Shown here: one piece after another, positions 23,538 through 30,380 of the stretch
Position numbering within the stretch: position 1 is the first letter of the stretch
Layout of the letters: every line of letters starts with the position of its first letter
Origin: Candidatus Euphemobacter frigidus
GTDB taxonomy: Bacteria; Auribacterota; Erginobacteria; Erginobacterales; Erginobacteraceae
DNA length: 32,168 nucleotides
Assembly (NCBI GenBank): GCA_030765805.1
Contig: JAVCDH010000042.1
Coordinates: 1 to 32,168 of the forward strand
Direction of reading: 5' to 3'
Position numbers and translations under genes: made by a program
Notes under the pieces: generated by a model
Told to the model about the DNA's origin: nothing
Seen by the model: only the letters and a program-made list of their open reading frames with translations
The model's database searches: none

Positions 23538-24440
23538 ATGAACCGAGGTATGGATGTTGGTTTAAGAGTTGATGTCGATACCTACAACGGCACCCGCGAC
23601 GGGGTTCCCTCCCTCCTGGCGACCTTTTCCCGGCATGAGATCCGGGCAACCTTCTTCTTCTCCGTCGGTTCCGATAATATGGGGCGGCATATCTGGCGGC
23701 TTCTGCGGCCGAGTTTCCTCACCAAGATACTGAGAAGCAATGCCGGAAGCCTCTATGGATGGAATATCCTTCTCCGGGGCACGTTCTGGCCGGGGCCGAA
23801 GATCTCCCGGGTTCTCTCCGAACCGCTTCGGCAGGCGGAGCGATCCGGCCACGAGATCGGTCTCCACGCCCGGGACCACCACCGATGGCAGAAGCGCGCG
23901 GGGAGGCTCACCGTTGAAGAGATTGCCGGAGAGCTACAAAAAGGCTCGAAGATAATTGAAGATTGCACCGGGAGGGGACCGGAGTGCTTCGCCGCCCCCG
24001 GCTGGAGGGGCACCGTCAACCTCCTCCGGGTCGAGGAGGACCGCGGACTCCGCTACGGCAGTGACTGCCGGGGGAGAAGCATCTTTCTTCCGATTGTGAA
24101 CGACCGGACGATCGCCGTCCCCCAGGTACCGGTGACCCTCCCTACTTACGATGAGATTATCGGAAGGCACGACCTGACCGACCGGACCTACAATGAATAT
24201 CTTCTCTCACTGATAACTGAGGGGGGGCTCAACGTCCTGACCATCCACGCCGAGGTGGAAGGGATGAGCCGGAGCGGGCTCTTTGAAGATTTTCTCCGGC
24301 GCGCGAGGGCCCGCAACCTCGCCTTCGTCCCCCTCGGTACTCTTCTCCCGAAGAATACCGCTTCCCTCCCAGCCGGTGTCATGGAGAGGGGCTCGATCCC
24401 CGGTCGGGAAGGTTGGGTGGCGGTCCAGGGCAAAGGTTAG
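23538..24440 (+). CDS. arnD: Ara4FN-phosphoundecaprenol deformylase ArnD
   Basis: Removes the formyl group from undecaprenyl-phosphate-linked Ara4FN so the amino sugar can be flipped and transferred. The 300-residue protein is a NodB-type polysaccharide deacetylase homologue, with the metal-binding start VGLRVDVDTYNGTRDGVPSLL, FSVGSDNMGRHIWRLLRP, IGLHARDHHRWQ with the histidine pair, AAPGWRG, RYGSDCRG, VTLPTYDEIIGR, LTIHAEVEG and the closing GSIPGREGWVAVQ. All of these have direct counterparts in E. coli ArnD. There is no signal peptide; the enzyme works at the cytoplasmic face. The ATG at 23538 is used here, but the ATG at 23550 (MDVGLRVDV) would also fit the family N-terminus. It follows arnA by 17 bases. 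Confidence 0.95.
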   Translation: MNRGMDVGLRVDVDTYNGTRDGVPSLLATFSRHEIRATFFFSVGSDNMGRHIWRLLRPSFLTKILRSNAGSLYGWNILLRGTFWPGPKISRVLSEPLRQAERSGHEIGLHARDHHRWQKRAGRLTVEEIAGELQKGSKIIEDCTGRGPECFAAPGWRGTVNLLRVEEDRGLRYGSDCRGRSIFLPIVNDRTIAVPQVPVTLPTYDEIIGRHDLTDRTYNEYLLSLITEGGLNVLTIHAEVEGMSRSGLFEDFLRRARARNLAFVPLGTLLPKNTASLPAGVMERGSIPGREGWVAVQGKG

Positions 24441-24474
24441 ACAGGATTATTAAAAAATTAAAATTTTGACAGGA

Positions 24475-24508
24475 TAACAGGATAAAAGGGATGGTTTCTA
24501 TCCTGTTA
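24475..24508. repeat. 10-bp inverted repeat upstream of the second EEINWG gene
   Basis: TAACAGGATA (24475-24484) and TATCCTGTTA (24499-24508) form a perfect stem with a 14-base loop, within the gap after arnD. The left side also shows direct repetition of the short word acaggat (about 24441, 24469 and 24477), an intergenic repeat word I associate with other bacterial genomes. It may attenuate or process the transcript before the downstream genes. The next likely start codon is at 24536, outside the hairpin. Confidence 0.6.
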
Positions 24509-24535
24509 AAAGTACTTTGGGGGTTTGAACGAAAG

Positions 24536-25309
24536 ATGAGAGCCACGAATGATAACAATATGGAACTACCGCCGGCGGTCTGGCTCGGCTTCCCGATCGT
24601 CAGCCTGCTGATAATCTGGCTCTCGCCGCTGCTGGGCTACCCCCGGTGGAAGGGGCTTATGACCGGCGAGTATGGATTCGTCGAGAGCGCCACCTTCGTC
24701 ATCCTGCTCCCGGTCATTGTTCTGGCGGGGGTTCTCAGCGCGCGCTTCCTCCGGTTTCCGGTACTCCCCCGCCGTCCGGCTCTGATCATGGCCGCCGTGA
24801 TGTTGTTCTCTTGCCTCGCGGCCTTCTACTTCGCGGGGGAAGAGATTAACTGGGGACAGATCTGGTTCGGCTGGAAGACGCCGGAAGAGTGGGCCGCCAT
24901 AAACTACCAGCAGGAGACCAGTCTTCACAATATCGAGGGGATGAGCATCTTGAACAATATCCCCCGGCTGATGATGCTGATCGCCACCATTATCGGTGGG
25001 ATCATCCTCCCGCTGCTTCTCCTGCGTTGGCGGCGGAAACCCGGAGTCGACCGGAAAATATGGTACTACCTGATTCCATCCTGGCGAATAATCCCGGCCT
25101 CCCTGATCGCCGCCTGTATCTCCATCCCGGCCAAGTTCTTCGGGAAGGGGTCCGACGAGAATCTAATCCCGGCCGACTACACCTACTCATATATGGCCTT
25201 TGTGGCCAACGGTGGGGAGATGAAAGAATACGGCTTCGCGCTGGTGATGCTTCTCTACATCCTCGGCATCTATCTCCTGGTCAAAGCCCAAACCAGGGAA
25301 CGTTGTTGA
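24536..25309 (+). CDS. Polytopic membrane protein, EYGxxE / EEINWG family (copy 2)
   Basis: A 257-residue inner-membrane protein with about six helices, starting with VWLGFPIVSLLIIWLSPLL. The shared family motifs are EYGFVE at 45-50, GEEINWGQ at 101-108 at the end of the third helix, and TSLHN near 128-132; the same motifs occur in order in the protein at 12341. A longer start at 24491 lies in a hairpin loop without proper ribosome-site spacing, so ATG 24536 is preferred, although its own site is weak. It occupies the place between arnD and the third ArnT-like gene (two-base gap to the latter), where an Ara4N flippase function is needed and ArnE/ArnF are missing. It is longer than the small multidrug-resistance-type ArnE/F and unrelated in motif. 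A flippase or ArnT-partner role is a hypothesis only. Confidence 0.8.
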   Translation: MRATNDNNMELPPAVWLGFPIVSLLIIWLSPLLGYPRWKGLMTGEYGFVESATFVILLPVIVLAGVLSARFLRFPVLPRRPALIMAAVMLFSCLAAFYFAGEEINWGQIWFGWKTPEEWAAINYQQETSLHNIEGMSILNNIPRLMMLIATIIGGIILPLLLLRWRRKPGVDRKIWYYLIPSWRIIPASLIAACISIPAKFFGKGSDENLIPADYTYSYMAFVANGGEMKEYGFALVMLLYILGIYLLVKAQTRERC

Positions 25310-25311
25310 CT

Positions 25312-26985
25312 ATGAGCAACACGGAAAAGCGATGGCGATGGGGGGAGATGCTCCTTATTCTCACCGCCGGATTCCTCCTCTTCTGGGCCGTGGGTGATCG
25401 CGGGCTCTGGGCGGCGGAAGGGAGGTGGGCCGAGATCAACCGGGAGATGTTTTTAAGCGGTGACTTCTTCCATCCCACCATCAACGGCGAGCCCTACTTC
25501 GACAAACCGCTCCTGACCTACTGGCTGATCTCCCTGGTCGCCCTGGTCACCGGTTCTTTGAATGAATGGAGCGCCCGGATTCCCAGCGCCCTCGCCGCAC
25601 TCGCCGCGGTCTGGGTCACCATGAGGCTGGGACGGCGGCTCTGGTCACCCCGGGTCGGCCAGATCGCCGGGTGGTTTCTTCTGACCGGTTACGGGTTTCT
25701 CTTCTGGTCCCGGACCGCCACCGCCGAATCTGAGAACCTGCTGGCCGTCATCCTCTGCGTCGCCTGGTACTGGGCACGGCGGGACCGGCCGACCTTCACC
25801 ACCTTCTTCGTATTCTGGCTGATCGCTTTTCTGGGCGCCCTGACCAAGGGTCTGACCGCGGTAGTGGTTCCGGTCCTGGCAATTCTCCCCGATCTCCTCC
25901 GGCGGGGCCGCTGGCGGGTACTGCTCAAACCCGCTCACATTCTGGCCCTGGTCCTGGGCGTCATGATCTACCTGGCACCGTTTGTCTATGCCTCTCTCAC
26001 CCGCCCCGACTACGGCTCCAGCGGCCTGACCCTGGTCTTTGAGGAGAATATCCTGCGCTATTTTAAGCCCTTTGATCACAGAGGCCCGATCCACACATAT
26101 CTCTATCAGATCCCGCTCCTCTTCCTCCCCTGGACCCCCCTCTTCCTGGCCGCGGTGGCGGGAACACTGGCCGGCTGGAAGAAGCTGGACGAGAAGACCC
26201 GCTGGCTGATCCAGGCAATAGCCCTGATCTTTCTCTTCTTTTCTCTCTCCGGCTCCCGCCGGAGCTATTACATCCTCCCGATCCTTCCCTTCATCGCCCT
26301 CTGGACCTCTATCTTCATCGTGAGGATGAAAGACATCCGGCTGGAGAGATATCGGAGGTGGGGGATCGGCATCCAGGGTATCCTCCTGGGATTAATTGCG
26401 GTCACGGCCCTGGCAGGACCTCTCGTCTGGCCTCTCGTGAGATCGAAGATTGATTTTGTCCCGCCACCGCATCTTTTGATGACAATCTTCATCCTCGGCG
26501 TCTCGGCCGTTATCCTGGGAACGGCAACTCTAAAAACCGGCACCGCCCGCGGGGTTGACCGTCTTCTTACTCCCTTGATCGCGGCGGCGGCGGTTCTTTT
26601 AGGCGGATACTTCTGCTTCCTTTTCCCGGCCTTTGATATCTATCGGACCGAGCGTTCATTCGCCCTGGAACTGCGAAGAAAGACCGCCGGGATTTATCCG
26701 GAAGCGATCGCCTTTTACCCGGACGTCAGATCGAATATGATCTTCTACCTGGGAAAGAAGCGACCGGTCCGGGTCTTCAACGAGGATGAAACGGAAGAAC
26801 TCGTCTCCTTCCTCGTCAATACCCCTTCCGGTGTGATCATCGCCAAACGTAGATACCATGACGTGATTATCCCCCTCATCCCGAATGGAACCAAAAGAAC
26901 CGCCACTCTCCAGGAGACAGTCCATCCCTGGGAATCGAAGAAGGCTCCCAAACGGAGGGTCGCGTGGTTTTTCACCCGGAAGTAA
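25312..26985 (+). CDS. arnT: ArnT-like / GT39-family membrane glycosyltransferase (paralogue 3)
   Basis: A 557-residue polytopic transferase in the arnT position of the operon, after arnD. The start is ATG 25312, two bases after the previous stop; the open frame extends upstream to 24889, but that part overlaps another gene and is not protein-like. The first periplasmic loop reads GLWAAEGRWAEINREMFLSG and PYFDKPLLTYW, close to E. coli ArnT around LWQPDETRYAEISREML and YFEKP. However, the usual Asp-Glu pair is Ala35-Glu36 and the Glu-Lys pair is Asp64-Lys65. A dozen hydrophobic helices and a soluble C-terminal domain follow. By position it is the best candidate for lipid A Ara4N transfer, but the active-site changes differ from paralogues 1 and 2, so the gene symbol is tentative. 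Confidence 0.85.
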   Translation: MSNTEKRWRWGEMLLILTAGFLLFWAVGDRGLWAAEGRWAEINREMFLSGDFFHPTINGEPYFDKPLLTYWLISLVALVTGSLNEWSARIPSALAALAAVWVTMRLGRRLWSPRVGQIAGWFLLTGYGFLFWSRTATAESENLLAVILCVAWYWARRDRPTFTTFFVFWLIAFLGALTKGLTAVVVPVLAILPDLLRRGRWRVLLKPAHILALVLGVMIYLAPFVYASLTRPDYGSSGLTLVFEENILRYFKPFDHRGPIHTYLYQIPLLFLPWTPLFLAAVAGTLAGWKKLDEKTRWLIQAIALIFLFFSLSGSRRSYYILPILPFIALWTSIFIVRMKDIRLERYRRWGIGIQGILLGLIAVTALAGPLVWPLVRSKIDFVPPPHLLMTIFILGVSAVILGTATLKTGTARGVDRLLTPLIAAAAVLLGGYFCFLFPAFDIYRTERSFALELRRKTAGIYPEAIAFYPDVRSNMIFYLGKKRPVRVFNEDETEELVSFLVNTPSGVIIAKRRYHDVIIPLIPNGTKRTATLQETVHPWESKKAPKRRVAWFFTRK

Positions 26986-27081
26986 AATCAGGGGGCATAG
27001 GAGTCGCGGTCTCAGGAATCAAGTCCACCATTTACTCTACTTCTCTCTTCCACATCGATCTCGTGTCTCTTAACTGCATGG

Positions 27082-27130
27082 TTGACTTGCGGATGAAAAA
27101 GAGCTATTGGTATTCTCCATCTGGAGAATA
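27082..27130 (+). promoter_or_regulatory. Possible promoter with adjacent palindrome before the epimerase gene
   Basis: TTGACT (27082-27087) is followed after 17 bases by TATTGG (27105-27110), a good -35 with a weak -10. Directly after it lies a 20-base palindrome with arms TATTCTCCA (27111-27119) and TGGAGAATA (27122-27130), at the expected transcription start. It could be an operator or a short 5' hairpin. The rest of the 177-base gap 26986-27162 shows no other feature. Confidence 0.4.
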
Positions 27131-27162
27131 GAAAGACATTTTATTTATTAAGGAGCACCACT

Positions 27163-28278
27163 ATGAAGATACTTTGCACCGGCGGGGCCGGGTTTATCGG
27201 GAGTTTCCTGGTCGATGAGCTGATCAGGATGGGCCATGAAGTCAGGATCTACGACAATATCGAACCTCAGGTCCACCCCGGAGGAGAAGTCCCGGATTAT
27301 CTCAATAAAGATGCTGAATTTATCCGGGAAGATGTCCTCAACTATGACGCCCTGGCTAAAGCGGTTGAGGATGTGGATATTATCTGCCATGACGCTGCGA
27401 TGGTCGGGGTCGGCCAGTCGATGTACCAGATCAAGCGTTACATGGAGACCAACACACTGGGGACGGCCAACCTCCTCGATATTCTGGTCAACCGGAAGAA
27501 CAAGGTCCGTAAACTCATCGTGGCTTCTTCCATGAGCACCTACGGCGAAGGGGCATATCTCTGCCCGGCTTGCGGCCCCGTCTCACCTCCCCTCCGGCCG
27601 GTTGAACAGATGGACCGGGGTGACTTTGAGGTCCATTGCCCGAATTGCGGCGAGATCGTCCAGGCGATCCCCACCCCGGAGAGCAAGTTTCAGGAGATCA
27701 ACTCCTACTACGCCCTGGCCAAGAAGGACCAGGAAGACATGGTCATGCTCTTCGGCCAGACCTACGGCCTGCCGGTCATCGCCCTGCGCCGCTTCAATGT
27801 CTTCGGCCCCCGCCAGTCCCTCTCCAACCCTTATACCGGGGTGGCCGCCATCTTCATGAGCCGCTTGATGAATGATCACCGGCCAATCGTCTTCGAGGAC
27901 GGACTTCAGAGCCGGGACTTCATCTCGGTCCATGATATCGTCCGGGCCAACATCATGGTGATGGAGAGCGAGAAGGCGGACCAGCAGATCTACAATGTCG
28001 GCGCCGGCCGCCAGATCACCGTCCTGGAGATCGCTCAAACCCTCGGCCGCTTACTCGGTAAGGATATCGAGCCCGATATCGTCGGGAAGTTCCGCAAGGG
28101 CGATGTCCGCCATTGTTTCGCGGATATCAGCAAGATCAAGGGTAATCTCGGCTTCGAGCCGCGGGTAAGCCTGGAAGACGGTTTCCGGGAACTGATCGAG
28201 TGGAGCAAGAACACCAGTGCCAACGACATGGGTGACCGGGCGACGGAGGAACTGAGGGAGAAAGGACTGGTCGGCTAA
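27163..28278 (+). CDS. NAD-dependent sugar epimerase with zinc-ribbon insert
   Basis: An extended short-chain dehydrogenase/epimerase (371 residues) acting on nucleotide sugars in the cytoplasm. The Rossmann motif GGAGFIG is at 7-13, the catalytic serine lies in ASSMSTYG at 121-128, and the catalytic Tyr183-xxx-Lys187 is in SYYALAKKDQED. The unusual feature is an insert after STYGEGAY carrying two CPxC pairs, Cys134/Cys137 and Cys159/Cys162, expected to bind a structural zinc. Such inserts are known in a subgroup that includes dTDP-L-rhamnose 4-epimerases (WbiB-like). The ATG at 27163 has AAGGAG seven bases upstream. It follows the arn run on the same strand but has its own promoter-like region. 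It probably supplies a sugar for LPS O-chain; the substrate is not certain. Confidence 0.88.
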   Translation: MKILCTGGAGFIGSFLVDELIRMGHEVRIYDNIEPQVHPGGEVPDYLNKDAEFIREDVLNYDALAKAVEDVDIICHDAAMVGVGQSMYQIKRYMETNTLGTANLLDILVNRKNKVRKLIVASSMSTYGEGAYLCPACGPVSPPLRPVEQMDRGDFEVHCPNCGEIVQAIPTPESKFQEINSYYALAKKDQEDMVMLFGQTYGLPVIALRRFNVFGPRQSLSNPYTGVAAIFMSRLMNDHRPIVFEDGLQSRDFISVHDIVRANIMVMESEKADQQIYNVGAGRQITVLEIAQTLGRLLGKDIEPDIVGKFRKGDVRHCFADISKIKGNLGFEPRVSLEDGFRELIEWSKNTSANDMGDRATEELREKGLVG

Positions 28279-28287
28279 ATAAAGAAT

Positions 28288-28329
28288 GAACGTCGAACAT
28301 CGAACGTCCAACTTCGAACTTCGAACGAA
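28288..28329. repeat. Heptanucleotide tandem repeat, left of the S9 peptidase gene
   Basis: Six 7-base units: gaacgtc, gaacatc, gaacgtc, caacttc, gaacttc, gaacgaa. The consensus is gaacNtc. The array lies between the epimerase stop and the peptidase start, ending 11 bases before that start. Related units occur in the opposite orientation at 30318-30352 on the other side of the peptidase gene. Confidence 0.85.
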
Positions 28330-28340
28330 AAAAAGCCGGT

Positions 28341-30260
28341 ATGATAGCTCCTTACGGTTCCTGGAAATCCCCGGTCACTACCGATCTGATCGCCTCCCGG
28401 ACCATCGGGCTGGATGAGATCGTCCTCGACGGTAAGGATATCTACTGGCTCGAGTCCCGGCCCGGTGAGGCCGGACGGTGCGTCATCGTGCGAAGAAGCC
28501 CCGATGGAACGATCTCCGACGCACTTCCTCCACCCTTCAACACCCGGAACCGGGTTCACGAATACGGCGGGGGAGCTTATACCGTCCATCGCGGCGTAAT
28601 TTTTTTCTCCAATCTGGATGACGGACGCCTCTATCGCCTGATCCCAGGTTCCCCGCCTAGTCCGATCACCCCGGCGGGAGATTACCGTTATGCCGATCTC
28701 CTCTTCGATCACCGGCGAAGATGCCTGATCTGCGTGCGGGAAGACCATACCGGAAAAGATGACCTGCCGGTCAACACGCTGGTCTCGGTGGACCCGGGGG
28801 GGAGTCGGGAGGTTAAAGTGCTGGCCGCGGGCAATGACTTCTACGCCTCTCCCCGGCTCCATCCCGACGGAGAAGAACTGGCCTTCCTCACCTGGAACCT
28901 CCCCAATATGCCCTGGGACGGAACGGAGTTACAGGTGGCCCGGTTGAAAGATGACGGCTCCCTCGACCCATGCAGATCGGTAGCGGGTGGGCGGGCGGAG
29001 TCCATCTTCCAACCGGAGTGGTCCCCGAACGGGCGGCTCTACTTCGTCTCCGACCGGAGCGGATGGTGGAATATCTACCGGGAGGGGGACGCGGCGGTGG
29101 AAGCGGTCTGCCGGCGTGAGGCCGAATTCGGGCTGCCGCAGTGGGTCTTCGGTCTCTCCACTTACGCCTTTGAGTCAGAAGAACTCATTATCTCTTCCTA
29201 CACCCAAGACGGTGTCGGGCGGATGGGTATGCTCAATCCGGGTTCGGGGAAACTGGAGGAGATAAAGACTCCATATACCTTGATCACCGGGATCCGGGCG
29301 CGGAACGGCAACGCCGTCTTCCTGGGTACCTCCCCTTCCCGCCCGGTCTCCGTAATTCGATATGACCTCGAGAGCCGGAAGATGGAGACTCTGAAAAGCG
29401 AAAGTGAGTTCGCTCTCGACCCCGGGTATCTCTCCCGGCCGGAAGCAGTCGAGTTTCCCACGGAATCCGGCCTCACCGCTTACGGTCTCTTCTACAGGCC
29501 GCGGAACCGGGATTACACCGCGCCGAAAGGGGAACTACCGCCGCTTCTGGTCTTTACTCACAGTGGGCCGACCTCCGCTACCACCACCGCCTTTAACCTG
29601 AAGATCCAGTTCTGGACCAGCCGGGGCTTCGCGGTGCTGGATGTGAACTACGGCGGGTCCACCGGCTATGGCCGGGAGTATCGAAGGCGTCTCTACGGCC
29701 AATGGGGAGTGGTGGATGTGGACGACTGCGTGAACGGCGCGAGCTTTCTGGTCAGACAAGGGCTGGTTGACAGTAAACGGTTGATCATCCGGGGAGGGAG
29801 CGCGGGCGGTTACACTACGCTCTGCGCCCTCACTTTCCGGAATGTATTCAAAGCCGGGGCCAGCTACTACGGAATCAGCGAGCTGGAGTCATTGACCGGG
29901 GACACCCATAAATTTGAGTCGAGATACCTTGACCAGTTGATCGGGCTCTATCCGGCTCGCCGAGACCTCTACCTCGAGCGCTCACCGATCAACTTCACGG
30001 ACCGGCTCTCCTGCCCGGTCATCTTCTTCCAAGGGCTGGACGACCGGATCGTCCCTCCGGCCCAGACGGAGATGATGGTGAAGGCGCTGCGAAAGAAAGG
30101 CATCCCGGTTGACGTGATCTTCTTTGAAGGGGAGCAGCACGGCTTCCGGCGGGCGGCAACCATAAAACGATCTCTGGACGCTGAGCTTTACTTCTACACG
30201 CGGATCTTCGGTTTCCCATTGGGGGAGGAGATTGAGCTGGTGGAGATTGAGAATCTTTAA
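28341..30260 (+). CDS. S9-family (prolyl oligopeptidase-type) serine peptidase
   Basis: A 639-residue cytoplasmic peptidase of the S9C (dipeptidyl/acylaminoacyl peptidase) type. Residues 1-360 form a beta-propeller-like domain (FQPEWSPNGRLYFVSDRSGWWNIY is a typical blade), which filters access to the active site. Residues 370-625 form the alpha/beta hydrolase domain. The triad is Ser487 in RGGSAGGYTT, Asp568 in GLDDRIVPP and His600 in GEQHGFR; NYGGSTGYGREYR near 436-448 is also characteristic. No signal peptide is present. It is the only gene between two inverted heptanucleotide arrays and has a weak ribosome site, so it may be expressed independently of the epimerase 62 bases upstream. It probably degrades short peptides and is not obviously linked to glycan assembly. 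Confidence 0.93.
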   Translation: MIAPYGSWKSPVTTDLIASRTIGLDEIVLDGKDIYWLESRPGEAGRCVIVRRSPDGTISDALPPPFNTRNRVHEYGGGAYTVHRGVIFFSNLDDGRLYRLIPGSPPSPITPAGDYRYADLLFDHRRRCLICVREDHTGKDDLPVNTLVSVDPGGSREVKVLAAGNDFYASPRLHPDGEELAFLTWNLPNMPWDGTELQVARLKDDGSLDPCRSVAGGRAESIFQPEWSPNGRLYFVSDRSGWWNIYREGDAAVEAVCRREAEFGLPQWVFGLSTYAFESEELIISSYTQDGVGRMGMLNPGSGKLEEIKTPYTLITGIRARNGNAVFLGTSPSRPVSVIRYDLESRKMETLKSESEFALDPGYLSRPEAVEFPTESGLTAYGLFYRPRNRDYTAPKGELPPLLVFTHSGPTSATTTAFNLKIQFWTSRGFAVLDVNYGGSTGYGREYRRRLYGQWGVVDVDDCVNGASFLVRQGLVDSKRLIIRGGSAGGYTTLCALTFRNVFKAGASYYGISELESLTGDTHKFESRYLDQLIGLYPARRDLYLERSPINFTDRLSCPVIFFQGLDDRIVPPAQTEMMVKALRKKGIPVDVIFFEGEQHGFRRAATIKRSLDAELYFYTRIFGFPLGEEIELVEIENL

Positions 30261-30317
30261 ATTAAAATTTTTCTTTGAAAAATTTCAATGCGGTTGACGT
30301 GGCCTGCTCCCGGGTGC

Positions 30318-30352
30318 GTTCGACGTTGGAAGTTGGACGTTCAACGTTGGAC
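30318..30352. repeat. Heptanucleotide tandem repeat, right of the S9 peptidase gene
   Basis: Five clear 7-base units: gttcgac, gttggaa, gttggac, gttcaac, gttggac. Decayed units (attcatt, cgttctt, tcgtcct, tcgtccc) continue to about 30380, the stop of the hydrolase gene. The reverse complement gives gtccaac/gtcgaac words, the same family as the array at 28288-28329 but in inverted orientation. Confidence 0.85.
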
Positions 30353-30380
30353 ATTCATTCGTTCTTTCGTCCTTCGTCCC

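Noticed and set aside
24889-25311. N-terminal extension of the third ArnT-like frame
   Set aside because: It overlaps the membrane protein gene in another frame, is rich in Arg/Pro/His typical of out-of-frame reading, and the family N-terminus begins at 25312.
28288-28329. Heptamer arrays as CRISPR or attachment sites
   Set aside because: Units are 7 bases with no spacers, and no integrase or cas gene is nearby.
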